Source: UBA6985 sp946536225 (GTDB lineage Bacteria; Bacillota_I; Bacilli_A; RF39; UBA660). From it: a stretch of DNA of 64,000 bases. The position numbers were made by a program, and so were the translations under genes. This document shows positions 25,205 to 33,944 of this stretch, one piece after another. Under the pieces are notes generated by a model. That model did no database searches and was not told where the DNA came from. It saw only the letters and a list, made by a program, of their open reading frames with translations. Numbering within the stretch: the first letter of the stretch is position 1; every line of letters begins with the position of its first letter. Location of the stretch: NCBI GenBank assembly GCA_946536225.1, contig CAMNEE010000001.1, positions 620,001 to 684,000 on the forward strand. The letters run 5' to 3'.

Positions 25205-26165
25205 GAGACTCACCAAACATAGAAACTCTTGTTTCTATATACTTAGAATCTATATTAGTAGAAATAGATCCTTTATACTTAATTCTTAAGAATCCTAGTC
25301 CTAATATAACTAAATCCATGTTGTTATCATCCATTGTAACTGTATTAGATACTTCAACTTCTTTAAAATACTTTTTATTCTTACCCTTGCCATTTATAAA
25401 TAAATTAATAGGAGTATCCATATCAAATTTAAAATAGTATTTACCATTTAATACAGAAAGGACCTCACCTTTTTTCATATTGAATGTTAATGCTTTTATA
25501 TATTCATCATATGCTTTAGTTTCAATAGTATTTTCTAAGATAAACCCTGGACTATCATAGATAGTTAGATTGTCATCTATTTTAACTTTAATAAAATCTA
25601 ATGTAGTATTAGCATTTGATGAAGTATTAATCTTACTCTTTCTTACGCCGTTTAAACTCATTAAGTCATTTATAAATGTAGATTTACCAGAGTTAGAAAG
25701 CCCTAGTACATAAGACTCTCTTATACCACGATCTAAGAAATATCTATAAATAGACTTAACTCCATGGTTTTTAGTACCACCTTTTATTTTTATATCTCCA
25801 TCTATTTTATATACTTTTCTTACATATTCACTTAGTTTTTGTTTATATATTTCATCTGGTATAAGTTCACATTTATTTATAACTAATAGTTTTTCTCCTT
25901 TAATAGAGTTATAGATATCTATTACTTCATTATTAATATTTAAGAAATCTACTAGGAATACTACAAACTTATTATCTCCATTTACGCGTGTTATTATTTG
26001 ACTTCTTGTTTTAGGAGAAAAGTTCATATTAGAGTCTCCATAGTGCATCATTCTAAAACAACGCATGCAATATGCTGAGCCTTTTTTTGCCTCAGGTATA
26101 TACCCTGCTTTATCTTTATCAATACTTTGTAATATAAATCCACATCCAGCACATATTCTACTCAT
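25197..26165 (-). CDS. yqeH: YqeH-like circularly permuted GTPase
   Basis: A ribosome-assembly GTPase involved in 30S maturation. An N-terminal zinc finger (CAGCG and CMRC) is followed by the permuted G motifs: G4 as NKCEL, then G1 GLSNSGKSTF and G3 DSPGF. The C-terminal part is the YqeH nucleic-acid-binding extension with GLGFLRIKYKG. NKxE in place of the usual NKxD at G4 is a mild deviation. It overlaps yqeG by eight bases and mutL by eight bases, forming one unit. Length of 322 residues is slightly short of the usual 360 or so. Confidence 0.92.
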   Translation of the reverse strand: MSRICAGCGFILQSIDKDKAGYIPEAKKGSAYCMRCFRMMHYGDSNMNFSPKTRSQIITRVNGDNKFVVFLVDFLNINNEVIDIYNSIKGEKLLVINKCELIPDEIYKQKLSEYVRKVYKIDGDIKIKGGTKNHGVKSIYRYFLDRGIRESYVLGLSNSGKSTFINDLMSLNGVRKSKINTSSNANTTLDFIKVKIDDNLTIYDSPGFILENTIETKAYDEYIKALTFNMKKGEVLSVLNGKYYFKFDMDTPINLFINGKGKNKKYFKEVEVSNTVTMDDNNMDLVILGLGFLRIKYKGSISTNIDSKYIETRVSMFGESRE

Positions 26166-26682
26166 AATATCTACCTCTTTTAAAAATCTTTCTCTTCATC
26201 ATTTTTTTAACGAAAAAGTTTTCTACTTTTCTGTTTATCTTAGATAATGCATTAGTATCTTCACTTATAGGGTTAACATATATAGATGTAAACTCCATTC
26301 TATTAGCACCTAATATGTCATAAAGGAAGAAAGAACCAATACAAGCTATTTCATGAGGTTTTAAATTATATATTCTCATGATTTTCTTATACTTTCTTTT
26401 AAGTGGTTTAAAAGAAAGATAAGCAGAATCAACACATAATAATTCTTTAAATGGTGTTACTCTTTTCTTACTTCTATTACTAACTAATAATACTCTAAAT
26501 CCCATGTTTTTAAGATCTTCAAATAAATCTTTTACTTTATTAGTAGGAGTTGTTACATTTTCTCCTACTAAAGTATTATTTATACCAAATATTAAACATT
26601 TAATACCAGATTGTTTTAATGCTTTATAATTTATAGAATAGACACTTTTAAAATACTTATCAGGAACAAGATTATCAAACAT
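26158..26682 (-). CDS. yqeG: YqeG-family HAD protein with degenerate active site
   Basis: A 174-residue protein of the YqeG HAD-IIIA family, with the usual start LVPDKYFKSVYSINYKALKQSGIKCLIF, motif II LLVSNRSKK, motif III around KPLKRKYKK and the terminal YVNPI. The nucleophile motif DxDNT is GINNT (residues about 32-36), so both catalytic Asp are lost, and motif IV GDQxxTD reads GSFFLYD. It cannot be a conventional phosphatase. ATG at 26682 follows GGAGG. Coupled to yqeH, as is usual, which argues that it is kept for a non-catalytic role in the same pathway. Confidence 0.9.
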   Translation of the reverse strand: MFDNLVPDKYFKSVYSINYKALKQSGIKCLIFGINNTLVGENVTTPTNKVKDLFEDLKNMGFRVLLVSNRSKKRVTPFKELLCVDSAYLSFKPLKRKYKKIMRIYNLKPHEIACIGSFFLYDILGANRMEFTSIYVNPISEDTNALSKINRKVENFFVKKMMKRKIFKRGRYYE

Positions 26683-26772
26683 AAAGTACCTCCATAATCT
26701 ATTTAATTTTACCATATTAGTACTCTTTTAACTAGAATAATAATAGTTTTTGAATAAATTAACTATTTCTAT

Positions 26773-26801
26773 TTGCATTTTAATTTAATATTTGGTAAAA
26801 T
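26773..26801 (+). promoter_or_regulatory. rpsT promoter
   Basis: TTGCAT (26773-26778), 17-bp spacer, TAAAAT (26796-26801), giving a 5' UTR of about 30 bases. Confidence 0.7.
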
Positions 26802-26836
26802 CTTATATGTATTTACGGAAGGAGCGAATAGAACTC

Positions 26837-27103
26837 ATGGCTAATATTAAAAGTGCAAAGAAATCAATTAAGACTGATGCTGCAAGAGCTGTTGCTAATC
26901 ATGCTATCAAATCTAAGATCAAAAATGATATGAAGAGAATTGAAGCTGCTGTAGCTAAAGGTGAAACTGAAGTTGCTCAAGCTGAATTAAAAAAATTCAT
27001 TCCTGATATTGACAAAGCTTGTTCAAAAGGAATTGTTAAAAAGAATACTTGTGCTAGAGAAAAGTCTAGATTAAATAAAAAAGTTAAAGAAATGTCTAAG
27101 TAA
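26837..27103 (+). CDS. rpsT: 30S ribosomal protein S20
   Basis: An 88-residue basic protein with the S20 signature MANIKSAKKSIKTDAARAVANHAIKSKIKND and the end GIVKKNTCAREKSRLNKKV. It binds 16S rRNA in the small-subunit body. ATG at 26837 gives the family's N-terminus. GGAG lies 12 bases upstream, a longer gap than usual, which may weaken translation or reflect S20 autocontrol. The gene is monocistronic. Confidence 0.97.
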   Translation: MANIKSAKKSIKTDAARAVANHAIKSKIKNDMKRIEAAVAKGETEVAQAELKKFIPDIDKACSKGIVKKNTCAREKSRLNKKVKEMSK

Positions 27104-27121
27104 AAGACATTTCTTTTTTTT
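27089..27121 (+). terminator. rpsT terminator containing the stop codon
   Basis: Stem GAAATGTCT / AGACATTTC (27089-27097 and 27105-27113) and eight or more T. The stop codon TAA of rpsT is in the loop. Confidence 0.85.
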
Positions 27122-27158
27122 TATTATTTTTAATGTTATATTTAAATTGGTGAATATA

Positions 27159-28085
27159 ATGATTAAAAAACTAATAACAGCTATTATATGTTTATGTATT
27201 GTATTACTTGTATATTTCTTTCAAGATGATATAGTAAATAAAACAATTGATATAATAGATTCTTATAGAAAAGCGGAATTCTTAGAAACTAGAAGTGATT
27301 ATAGTAAGAATGTATCTTTTGAATATGCAGCTATTACAGATAACTTTAGTCCTACTAGTTATCAAGATATACTTAATATTACTTATACTGCTTTAGATAA
27401 AAGATACTCTTCTATTACATTCTACTGTCCAGTTGAATATAAAGAATGTGTAGAAGATGTTAGAAATATCACTAGTAGTGATAATGAAGAAATACTTACT
27501 ATTATAGGTAACTTAATATCTCCATATAATAACTATACAAGTATATCAGTGGAATATGATACAACTGGTAGAGTTAAATATAATATATCTTATCTTTATG
27601 ATGATGATATGATTGAATATGTAGATAAAAAAATAGATAAGTTATTAAAGGACGTAATAACAAATGAAATGACTATAGAAGAAAAAGTAAAAGCAGCACA
27701 TGATGCAATAGTACAAACTACTGAGTATGATCAAGAATATGAAAAAGAACTTAATAAAACAGGTAGAACTACTTATGAATCAAATACAGCATATGGTTTA
27801 TTCAAGAATCATTTAGCTATATGTTCAGGATATGCTGATACAATGGCTTTAATACTTGATAAGTTAGGTTTAGAAAACTTTAAAGTAGCAAGTCAAACAC
27901 ATATATGGAATGTAGTTAAAATAAATGGTAAATACTTACATATAGATGCTACCTGGGATGACCCAGTTAATAATATATTTGGTCTTCTTTCAGATAAGTA
28001 CTTACTAATAGATACTCCTACTCTAGAAAGTCTCAATGATGAAAAACATCATTTTGATACAACTGTTTATTTAGAATTAAGATAA
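27159..28085 (+). CDS. Membrane-anchored transglutaminase-like protein
   Basis: A 308-residue protein with one N-terminal hydrophobic anchor (IKKLITAIICLCIVLLVYFF) and an extracellular transglutaminase-like cysteine-protease fold domain at the C-terminus. The triad is visible: Cys in AICSGYADTMALIL (near 221), His in QTHIWNVVKINGKYLHID (near 247) and Asp in DATWDDP (near 262). Such domains in Firmicutes act as secreted peptidases or protein cross-linkers. ATG at 27159 follows GGTGA; a TTG twelve bases earlier is less likely. Confidence 0.82.
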   Translation: MIKKLITAIICLCIVLLVYFFQDDIVNKTIDIIDSYRKAEFLETRSDYSKNVSFEYAAITDNFSPTSYQDILNITYTALDKRYSSITFYCPVEYKECVEDVRNITSSDNEEILTIIGNLISPYNNYTSISVEYDTTGRVKYNISYLYDDDMIEYVDKKIDKLLKDVITNEMTIEEKVKAAHDAIVQTTEYDQEYEKELNKTGRTTYESNTAYGLFKNHLAICSGYADTMALILDKLGLENFKVASQTHIWNVVKINGKYLHIDATWDDPVNNIFGLLSDKYLLIDTPTLESLNDEKHHFDTTVYLELR

Positions 28086-28117
28086 TAAAAAAGAAACTAT
28101 TTTAAGTTTCTTTTTTT
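28086..28117. terminator. Bidirectional terminator
   Basis: Stem AAAGAAACT / AGTTTCTTT with A and T tracts on both sides, between the transglutaminase-like gene and the convergent 86-residue gene. Confidence 0.75.
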
Positions 28118-28357
28118 AATATCTACAATTAAATGAAGATCACTTACTATTTTTGGTCCATATGCACTTGATATAGTACCATTTTCAATTTCAAGTGCTA
28201 TTTCTTGATAAGCTTTTCCTTTTTCAAATTGTTCAATAGTACATCCTTGTGTTGGATGAGCAAGAAGATTATCTTTACCCATTTGAACTGAGGATTCCAT
28301 TTCTAAGTTAAAACCATAATTAAATATAGCTTCAGCATATATATTTTTGAATTCCAT
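28097..28357 (-). CDS. Small protein, unknown function
   Basis: An 86-residue soluble protein without a signal peptide or membrane helix. It begins MEFKNIYAEAIFNYGFNLEM and contains a GKAYQEIALEIENG segment likely to be helical. ATG at 28357 has AGGAG seven bases upstream, so it is a convincing gene despite its size. It lies downstream of the toxin-antitoxin pair but has no obvious connection to it. I do not recognise the family. Confidence 0.65.
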   Translation of the reverse strand: MEFKNIYAEAIFNYGFNLEMESSVQMGKDNLLAHPTQGCTIEQFEKGKAYQEIALEIENGTISSAYGPKIVSDLHLIVDIKKRNLK

Positions 28358-28414
28358 AATACAACTCCTTTTGGTATGAAGTATTATATAGTATTATTTA
28401 TAAAAAGTAAAATC

Positions 28415-29458
28415 TTATAGTTCAATTGTTTTCTTATATTTAGAATATAATTCACTAGAAAAACTTATATAATTTAGTTTAGCAAGTCTACCATATACAA
28501 AGCACTTTGGTATATTATTCTTTTCACATATATTATTTATTAATTCTTCATCAATTTTATTATAACTTATTATTTCATTCCAAATATCATTTGGAATCAT
28601 TTTATCTAATGCGAAATTATCTTCTTTTTCTTCGTCAGTATCTTCTACTTCTACTTTACTAATTAGCTTATTATAATCACTTTTTATATGACCTAGTTCA
28701 TGATATAAAGTAAAATAAAATGAATCTAGTGTTTTAAAATAAGTAGTCATATATATTGCTGGAGTTTTAACTTTAACCATAGAGCATCCTCTTATTTTAG
28801 TTCCTTTAAGAGGGTTTTCAATTACTAATATCATTCCATATTTCTTAAATAATTCTATTAGTGTGTCTTTATTAAACTCTTTTGTTCTAATGATTTCTAA
28901 CTCTTTAAATAAATCTTTTAATTTAGATGAATCATATTTAGGTACTTCTACACCATTGCAAAGATTATCACATCTTCTTAACCATAGGAGTATCTTTCTA
29001 TTATTAGCATTATCTAACTTTTTATAAAGAATCTTGTTATCAATATAATTAGATTCTATATCAAAACTTTTAACTTTTAAGAAATTAAGTAAATCAATTG
29101 CACTTGTTGATTGATCATCTATATCTCTTACTTTTATCCAATTATTCTTTATCATTTCTTTTATATGGTAACTATTAAGAAATTCATTAATTTCTTTATG
29201 ATCACCTATATTAGTATGTAGGTAATCATACATTTCTTTTCTTTGTTCTGCAAATGCTATTAAATTAACATCTATATCTGTAAGTAGACTTATACCTAGC
29301 ATTAATTCAGTAGATATTTTTGTTTTACCATTTATTATTTCATTCATATGTTTTTGGGTAATTCCTAGCATATTAGCAAAGTCACTTTGACTAATCTTAT
29401 TATATTCAAGGTACTTTTCTAATAATGAACCTATTCCTCTTGGTCTTATATCTATCAT
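28415..29458 (-). CDS. HigA-type antitoxin with fused ImmA/IrrE peptidase
   Basis: A 347-residue protein. N-terminal XRE helix-turn-helix of HigA type (IRPRGIGSLLEKYLEYNKISQSDFANMLGITQKHMNEIINGK), then a C-terminal Zn-metallopeptidase domain with HELGH near 254 (FTLYHELGHIKSD) as in ImmA/IrrE proteins. It would bind the operon operator and neutralise the upstream toxin; the peptidase could degrade the antitoxin or another regulator. ATG at 29458 is chosen because GGGGAGG lies upstream and the toxin stop TAA ends one base before it, a typical coupled arrangement. Confidence 0.86.
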   Translation of the reverse strand: MIDIRPRGIGSLLEKYLEYNKISQSDFANMLGITQKHMNEIINGKTKISTELMLGISLLTDIDVNLIAFAEQRKEMYDYLHTNIGDHKEINEFLNSYHIKEMIKNNWIKVRDIDDQSTSAIDLLNFLKVKSFDIESNYIDNKILYKKLDNANNRKILLWLRRCDNLCNGVEVPKYDSSKLKDLFKELEIIRTKEFNKDTLIELFKKYGMILVIENPLKGTKIRGCSMVKVKTPAIYMTTYFKTLDSFYFTLYHELGHIKSDYNKLISKVEVEDTDEEKEDNFALDKMIPNDIWNEIISYNKIDEELINNICEKNNIPKCFVYGRLAKLNYISFSSELYSKYKKTIEL

Positions 29459-29459
29459 A

Positions 29460-29787
29460 TTATCCCTCCCCATAGTGATGATCATCTATTTCATTAAAAC
29501 TTATCTCTTCTATTTCAATTAAATTATATGGATACTCTCCTAATGGTTTCATTTTTAATCTTATTTTGTTATTTAACTTAGCAGTAAAGAATTCTTTTTA
29601 AATTTCCATGTTTTTGTTCTATTCCATATAAATTATGGACTGGATCATCCATTACTTCTTTCATATTCTTTTTACTTTGAAGGAACACTTTAATATCATC
29701 AAGAGCTTCTAATTCTTCATATTTATTTTTGTTTTCTAGTTTTCTTTTTACATCTCGTTTATAAGCTGAAGTCTCTTGAATGATCAT
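29460..29787 (-). pseudogene. RelE/HigB-type toxin, frameshifted
   Basis: The gene upstream of the antitoxin reads MIIQETSAYKRDVKRKLENK to HGNLKRI in one frame and would stop at once after ILYC. Shifting by +1 at 29589 gives a clean continuation FTAKLNNKIRLKMKPLGEYP ending IDDHHYGEG and a TAA one base before the antitoxin ATG. Together they make a toxin of about 109 residues with the RelE/ParE/HigB pattern and the normal toxin-first order. GGGAGG precedes ATG 29787. Either a one-base insertion has inactivated it, a sequencing error is present, or the ribosome shifts +1 at ATT-CTT-T. Confidence 0.85.
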
Positions 29788-29811
29788 ATTTTATGTCCTC
29801 CCTGTAAATGT

Positions 29812-29840
29812 ATTATAACTTACAAGGTTATAATATGCAA
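29812..29840 (-). promoter_or_regulatory. Toxin-antitoxin promoter and operator
   Basis: TTGCAT (29840-29835), 17-bp spacer and TATAAT (29817-29812). The inverted repeat TTATAAC-N7-GTTATAA (29813-29833) covers the spacer and -10, the position expected for autorepression by a HigA-type antitoxin. Confidence 0.8.
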
Positions 29841-29843
29841 TAT

Positions 29844-29868
29844 AAAAAGAATGGTTTTATACCATTCT
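29844..29868 (-). terminator. recD2 terminator
   Basis: Stem AGAATGG / CCATTCT with a short T-rich tail on the minus strand, overlapping the recD2 stop. The tail is weak. Confidence 0.55.
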
Positions 29869-32049
29869 ATCTATTTTATTTATTAACATTTCTTTTAGAG
29901 ATGTCTTTCTTACTTCAGAGTATTGATTATTAATAGACTTTATAAATGAATACTCGTCTCCTACTAATAATAAACTCTTCTTTGCTCTAGATACACCAGT
30001 ATAGATTAGTTTATTATAAAGCATACGTGAGTATTCGGGTGATAAAGGTATTATAACGTGATTAAATTCACTTCCTTGAGATTTATGTATAGACATAGCG
30101 TAAGCATGTTTAAGTACACTTAAATCTTCTCTTTTAAATGTTACATGATTACCATAGAAGTCTACTTCCATTACTCCTTCACTCTTAGGATTAATACTAG
30201 TGATATAACCTATGTCACCATTGAAGATATTTTGATCAATGTTATTAACTAAGTTTATTACTTTATCAGATTCTCTATAAATAACTGAACCATAGGTTAT
30301 TTCACTTTTATCATCACTTTCAGGATTAAAAATAGACTGAAGTAACATATTCATATTATCTATACCATTTTCTCCTTTATACATAGGAATAAGTACTTGA
30401 ATATCTTTTTCTGTTAAACCTTTATTCTTTGCTGTATTAATGATTTTAGAAATCATTAATTTAATTTCACTTCTATCACATTTTAAGAAGTTATAATCAT
30501 CTCTTTTTTCATCTAAGTTAGATTCTATATAAGCATTCTTTATTTCAGATGCTAGTATTGGAATAAAGGAATTACTACTTTGTCTATAGATATTCTTAAG
30601 TTCTATATGAGGTATTACATCAGAATCTATTAAATCTTTTAATACATTACCAGGAGATACTGAAGGTAATTGATTAGCGTCTCCTACAAGGACTATTTTA
30701 GCGTAGTTAGAGATACCATTTAGTAGACTTGAGAATAATTCTATATCTATCATAGAAAGTTCGTCTATGATGATTAAATCATGGTTTGTTTTATTATATT
30801 CATTAACATTAAATTCATTAGTTTCATGATTCCATTTTAAATATCTATGTATAGTTGATGCAGGAAAAAGTGTTGCTTCACTCATACGTTTACTTGCTCT
30901 TCCAGTTGGGGCAAGTAAAGCTACTCTATCTTTAAGTTTGTGAGGAGGAATATTTTCTACTTCTTGGAATAACTTTAATATACCATTTATAATAGTAGTC
31001 TTTCCTGTTCCAGGTCCTCCTGTAATAATAGTTATCTGATTTAACAGAGATGCTTTAATAGCATTTCTTTGTTCTTCATTGTAACTTATATTATAGTCCT
31101 CTTCTATTCTTTCTAACTTTTTATCAATGTTTTTTATTTCAAATGGAACAAGCGTTGTCATGTGATATATAGTATCAGCAACATTTCTTTCTGCTTCATA
31201 GTAATTCATTAAATAGTATTTATGATCTACGACTTTAATACTATATTTATTCTTAAGCATTTCTATATAATGATCAAATCTATCATATAAATCTATATTA
31301 AATCTATTAAGCATAGTATTATATATTTCTTCAACAGTCGAGTATGTATCTCCACTGTTGAAGGTAAGTTCTTTTAGAGTTTCTATAATACAACCAAGTA
31401 TTCTCATATCATTTGTTTCTTCAAATAATTTAAAGAATACATGATCTAGTTTATTAAAGTCTATTATATCAGTTAGACTATATAAATCTGTCTCAAGTAT
31501 ATCTTTTATTTTAGTTCCATATGTAGAAATCATCTTAGTGATTTCTTTAACAGAAAAATCTAAAGACTTTAGATATACAATTAACTCATCTTGACCATAG
31601 TAATCCATGATAGATTTATATATAGTTTCAGCTGTTTTTACTGATACTCCACATTTATAAAGGTTTGTTTTATCTTCTTTAATTAATTTAAGAGCATCAC
31701 TTCCAAGTGTTGCTACTATTTTTAAAGCAGTTCTCTTACCACATCCTTTTACAAATGAGGAAGTAAGAAACGATGCTACAGCATCTATGCCTTCTGGTTC
31801 TATTCTTTCATAAGTTTCTACTTTAAATTGATATCCATATCTTTCATGTTTAATATACTCCCCTTTAAAGATATATGTATCATCTGTATTAAGACCAGCA
31901 AAATAACCTGTGAAGGTTATTGTTGATGGAATATTTATATAGTCTTTAAGAGCATCACTGCACTCAGAGACACGAAAAAGTCCAACCATATAACCAGTTG
32001 AAGAAGATGCAAATATTGAGTTTTTATATTTTCCTTTTATATATTCCAT
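29857..32049 (-). CDS. recD2: RecD2 5'-3' DNA helicase
   Basis: An SF1B helicase that acts alone in RecBC-less bacteria, in repair and replication-fork maintenance. The N-terminal region includes the helix-hairpin-helix-like stretch VKGCGKRTALKIVATLG. Walker A GGPGTGKTTIING is near residue 345, followed by LLAPTGRASKRM, motif II IIDELSMID, GDANQLPSVSPG, and near 650 AMSIHKSQGSEF, with YTGVSRAKKSLLLVG at the end. At 730 residues it is normal length. ATG at 32049 is preferred; a GTG nine bases upstream is possible. Confidence 0.95.
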   Translation of the reverse strand: MEYIKGKYKNSIFASSSTGYMVGLFRVSECSDALKDYINIPSTITFTGYFAGLNTDDTYIFKGEYIKHERYGYQFKVETYERIEPEGIDAVASFLTSSFVKGCGKRTALKIVATLGSDALKLIKEDKTNLYKCGVSVKTAETIYKSIMDYYGQDELIVYLKSLDFSVKEITKMISTYGTKIKDILETDLYSLTDIIDFNKLDHVFFKLFEETNDMRILGCIIETLKELTFNSGDTYSTVEEIYNTMLNRFNIDLYDRFDHYIEMLKNKYSIKVVDHKYYLMNYYEAERNVADTIYHMTTLVPFEIKNIDKKLERIEEDYNISYNEEQRNAIKASLLNQITIITGGPGTGKTTIINGILKLFQEVENIPPHKLKDRVALLAPTGRASKRMSEATLFPASTIHRYLKWNHETNEFNVNEYNKTNHDLIIIDELSMIDIELFSSLLNGISNYAKIVLVGDANQLPSVSPGNVLKDLIDSDVIPHIELKNIYRQSSNSFIPILASEIKNAYIESNLDEKRDDYNFLKCDRSEIKLMISKIINTAKNKGLTEKDIQVLIPMYKGENGIDNMNMLLQSIFNPESDDKSEITYGSVIYRESDKVINLVNNIDQNIFNGDIGYITSINPKSEGVMEVDFYGNHVTFKREDLSVLKHAYAMSIHKSQGSEFNHVIIPLSPEYSRMLYNKLIYTGVSRAKKSLLLVGDEYSFIKSINNQYSEVRKTSLKEMLINKIDRMV

Positions 32050-32094
32050 TTTAATCACTTTATATATTTTACCACATACTAATAATTATACTAA

Positions 32095-32121
32095 ATAAAA
32101 AAGATGAGGTTTCCTCATCTT
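32095..32121 (-). terminator. Terminator of the small membrane protein pair
   Basis: Stem AAGATGAGG / CCTCATCTT with a three-base loop, then a minus-strand T run. It overlaps the stop at 32121. Confidence 0.85.
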
Positions 32122-32486
32122 TATTCACTAGGTGGTAATGTAGTTGTAGTATAATGTTCTGCCATGTTACTACCATCATCTACATAATTACTTGATAAAT
32201 AGTAGAATACTCCTACTCCTACTCCTATTAAAATAATCATAAGAATAAACATATGAATAGGTTCTATTCCTTTTTTCTTCTTAACGTTTTTTAAAGGAGT
32301 TGGAACAACACCTGGTATATCGTTAGGAATAAAATTAGTATTAACTTTTTCAGTTGGTTCTTCTTCTCCTAATCTTTCTTCTCTTTTCTCTCTTATAACA
32401 TCCCAGATAGATACATCTTCATCTGGAGTTTCAACTTCAGGAGTACTTACTTTTTCTAATGTTTCTTCATTTGGGTTTTCTTTCAT
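32121..32486 (-). CDS. Small single-pass membrane protein
   Basis: A 121-residue protein: acidic cytoplasmic half (EEKVST..EDVSIWDVIREKREERLGEEE), a basic patch KNVKKKKGIEP, one membrane helix (about 83-105, HMFILMIILIGVGVGVFYYL) and a short external tail ending in Thr/Pro. Ribosome binding site GGAGG. It is nine bases after the 217-residue membrane protein gene and cotranscribed with it. Function unknown. Confidence 0.65.
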   Translation of the reverse strand: MKENPNEETLEKVSTPEVETPDEDVSIWDVIREKREERLGEEEPTEKVNTNFIPNDIPGVVPTPLKNVKKKKGIEPIHMFILMIILIGVGVGVFYYLSSNYVDDGSNMAEHYTTTTLPPSE

Positions 32487-32495
32487 CTTTTCCTC

Positions 32496-33149
32496 CTATT
32501 TACAATTTATTTTTAATTCTACAAACTTATCATATGTTTTATAATTTATTTCTTTTTCAGTAGTTAAATCATATTTATCTATTACTAAAGGAGTATTAAT
32601 AATTAGGCAATTATCACTCCTAAATGTATTAGCATTTATATAGTATATTTCTCCATCTATTACTACAAATGAAGACGCATAATCATCACTTATAGAATTA
32701 ACTGTTTTAATACTATTAACAAGAGCATTTGTATTTGTATTAAATACAAATATCTTAATAATACCTGATAAGTCATCAAGTGTAATAATAGTTTTATTCT
32801 CATATGAATACATATGAGTATTAATACTGCTATCATATGTATAACTTAATTGTTTCATATATCTATTATACTTATATGCATTTATTACTTCTTCTTTAAA
32901 GTTAACATCCATCTCATGATTAAATATAGATGATACTTCTTCTAGAATCTCAGTATTAGGTGCTTCAGTTGTAGGAATAAAAGAATCAATTATTGATCCA
33001 GTTGTTTTATTACTACTATTCTTATTAGTATTGTCTATTTTTGATAGTGAGCGAAGAGCCGCTATCAAAAATACAATAAACATTAGTAATAAAACTATTC
33101 CTAATCTTTTTAAAGTATTAAATATCTTTGGATGTTTTTCCATATCCAT
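32496..33149 (-). CDS. Membrane-anchored protein, unknown function
   Basis: A 217-residue protein with one N-terminal membrane helix (about 16-33, LGIVLLLMFIVFLIAAL) and an extracellular region of strands and Thr/Ser/Asn-rich linkers. Its size and layout resemble the other anchored proteins of this window (9137-10195, 16240-17223) but no shared motif is evident. ATG at 33149 follows AGGTGA. First gene of a two-gene unit with the 121-residue protein. Confidence 0.65.
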   Translation of the reverse strand: MDMEKHPKIFNTLKRLGIVLLLMFIVFLIAALRSLSKIDNTNKNSSNKTTGSIIDSFIPTTEAPNTEILEEVSSIFNHEMDVNFKEEVINAYKYNRYMKQLSYTYDSSINTHMYSYENKTIITLDDLSGIIKIFVFNTNTNALVNSIKTVNSISDDYASSFVVIDGEIYYINANTFRSDNCLIINTPLVIDKYDLTTEKEINYKTYDKFVELKINCK

Positions 33150-33188
33150 ATTTATCACCTATTACAATTATAGTAAAAATTATCAAAT

Positions 33189-33215
33189 AAAAAAAGTACA
33201 TAGAATGTACTTTTT
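33189..33215. terminator. Terminator of the ATPase/TOPRIM module
   Basis: Stem GTACAT / ATGTAC extended by A-T pairs, loop AGA, with T tracts on both strands. It lies 125 bp beyond the TOPRIM stop; the stretch in between holds nothing I recognise. Confidence 0.75.
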
Positions 33216-33338
33216 GGGTTTGAAGTAATTATAAATAAATTATAGTTTATACGAACATGTAATTCAAAGAATACGCAAAGCAAATAGAATATATAACATA
33301 TGTTAGTTAGAGCATCATATCCGTGTTATACTCATTAA

Positions 33339-33941
33339 TTATTTTCCCTTGGGAGTTAATTCGTCAATAAACGGTTGTAACATTTTTTGAGTCTTAGCCA
33401 TTATTTTTTCAATATTTAGGTAGCTAACAAAACCATCACATTTATATCCTTTTTGATATACTTTATTACCTTTATTAAATAGTTTTTGCATTTTATCAAC
33501 CCCATTATCACCTGTTATCTTTTTTACTTCAGGAATTTTTAAATATTTGCATACTCCTGGTATATCAAGCAGGAATACATCTTCGATGCATTTCTCTGCT
33601 TTTATATGAATGACTTTGGCAGCTCCTAGTTCAAGTAATTTGTCTTCAACGTTATTCCAATCCACTGGTGGATTCGACGAACAATCAAAAACATCTGTAT
33701 CATAACAAAGGATGACTATCACATCGTAATTGTTACACTGTGGACTTATTTCAATTTCAAACTTTCTTAAAAGCTTCTTATCAAATTTTGTTATTCCTCT
33801 AAGACACTTTTTGGTAATTTTATCTGCATTAAATCTATTTAAACTATATTTTTCTTTTATTACGCATAAAACTTTTCCATAAAATTCTTCTTCTGTTTCA
33901 CCCTCGGTATATATAATTATCCACCTTTTTTTACCACTCAT
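33339..33941 (-). CDS. TOPRIM-fold nuclease-like protein (RloB-like)
   Basis: A 200-residue cytosolic protein. IIIYTEGETEEEFYGKVL (residues about 8-25) matches the acidic strand that opens RloB, DUF4276 and OLD-type TOPRIM domains, and VIVILCYDTDVFD (near 76-88) supplies the DxD metal-binding pair. KAEKCIEDVFLLDIPGVCKYL fits the helix after it in RloB-type proteins. TOPRIM domains of this kind cleave nucleic acids in OLD, Gabija and PARIS defence systems. ATG at 33941 follows GGAG. It begins three bases after the ATPase stop, so the two are made together. Confidence 0.78.
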   Translation of the reverse strand: MSGKKRWIIIYTEGETEEEFYGKVLCVIKEKYSLNRFNADKITKKCLRGITKFDKKLLRKFEIEISPQCNNYDVIVILCYDTDVFDCSSNPPVDWNNVEDKLLELGAAKVIHIKAEKCIEDVFLLDIPGVCKYLKIPEVKKITGDNGVDKMQKLFNKGNKVYQKGYKCDGFVSYLNIEKIMAKTQKMLQPFIDELTPKGK

Positions 33942-33944
33942 AGT

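Noticed and set aside
33216..33338. Possible small RNA or attachment site beyond the TOPRIM gene
   Set aside because: No direct repeats, tRNA fragment or stable fold visible; treated as a long 3' UTR.
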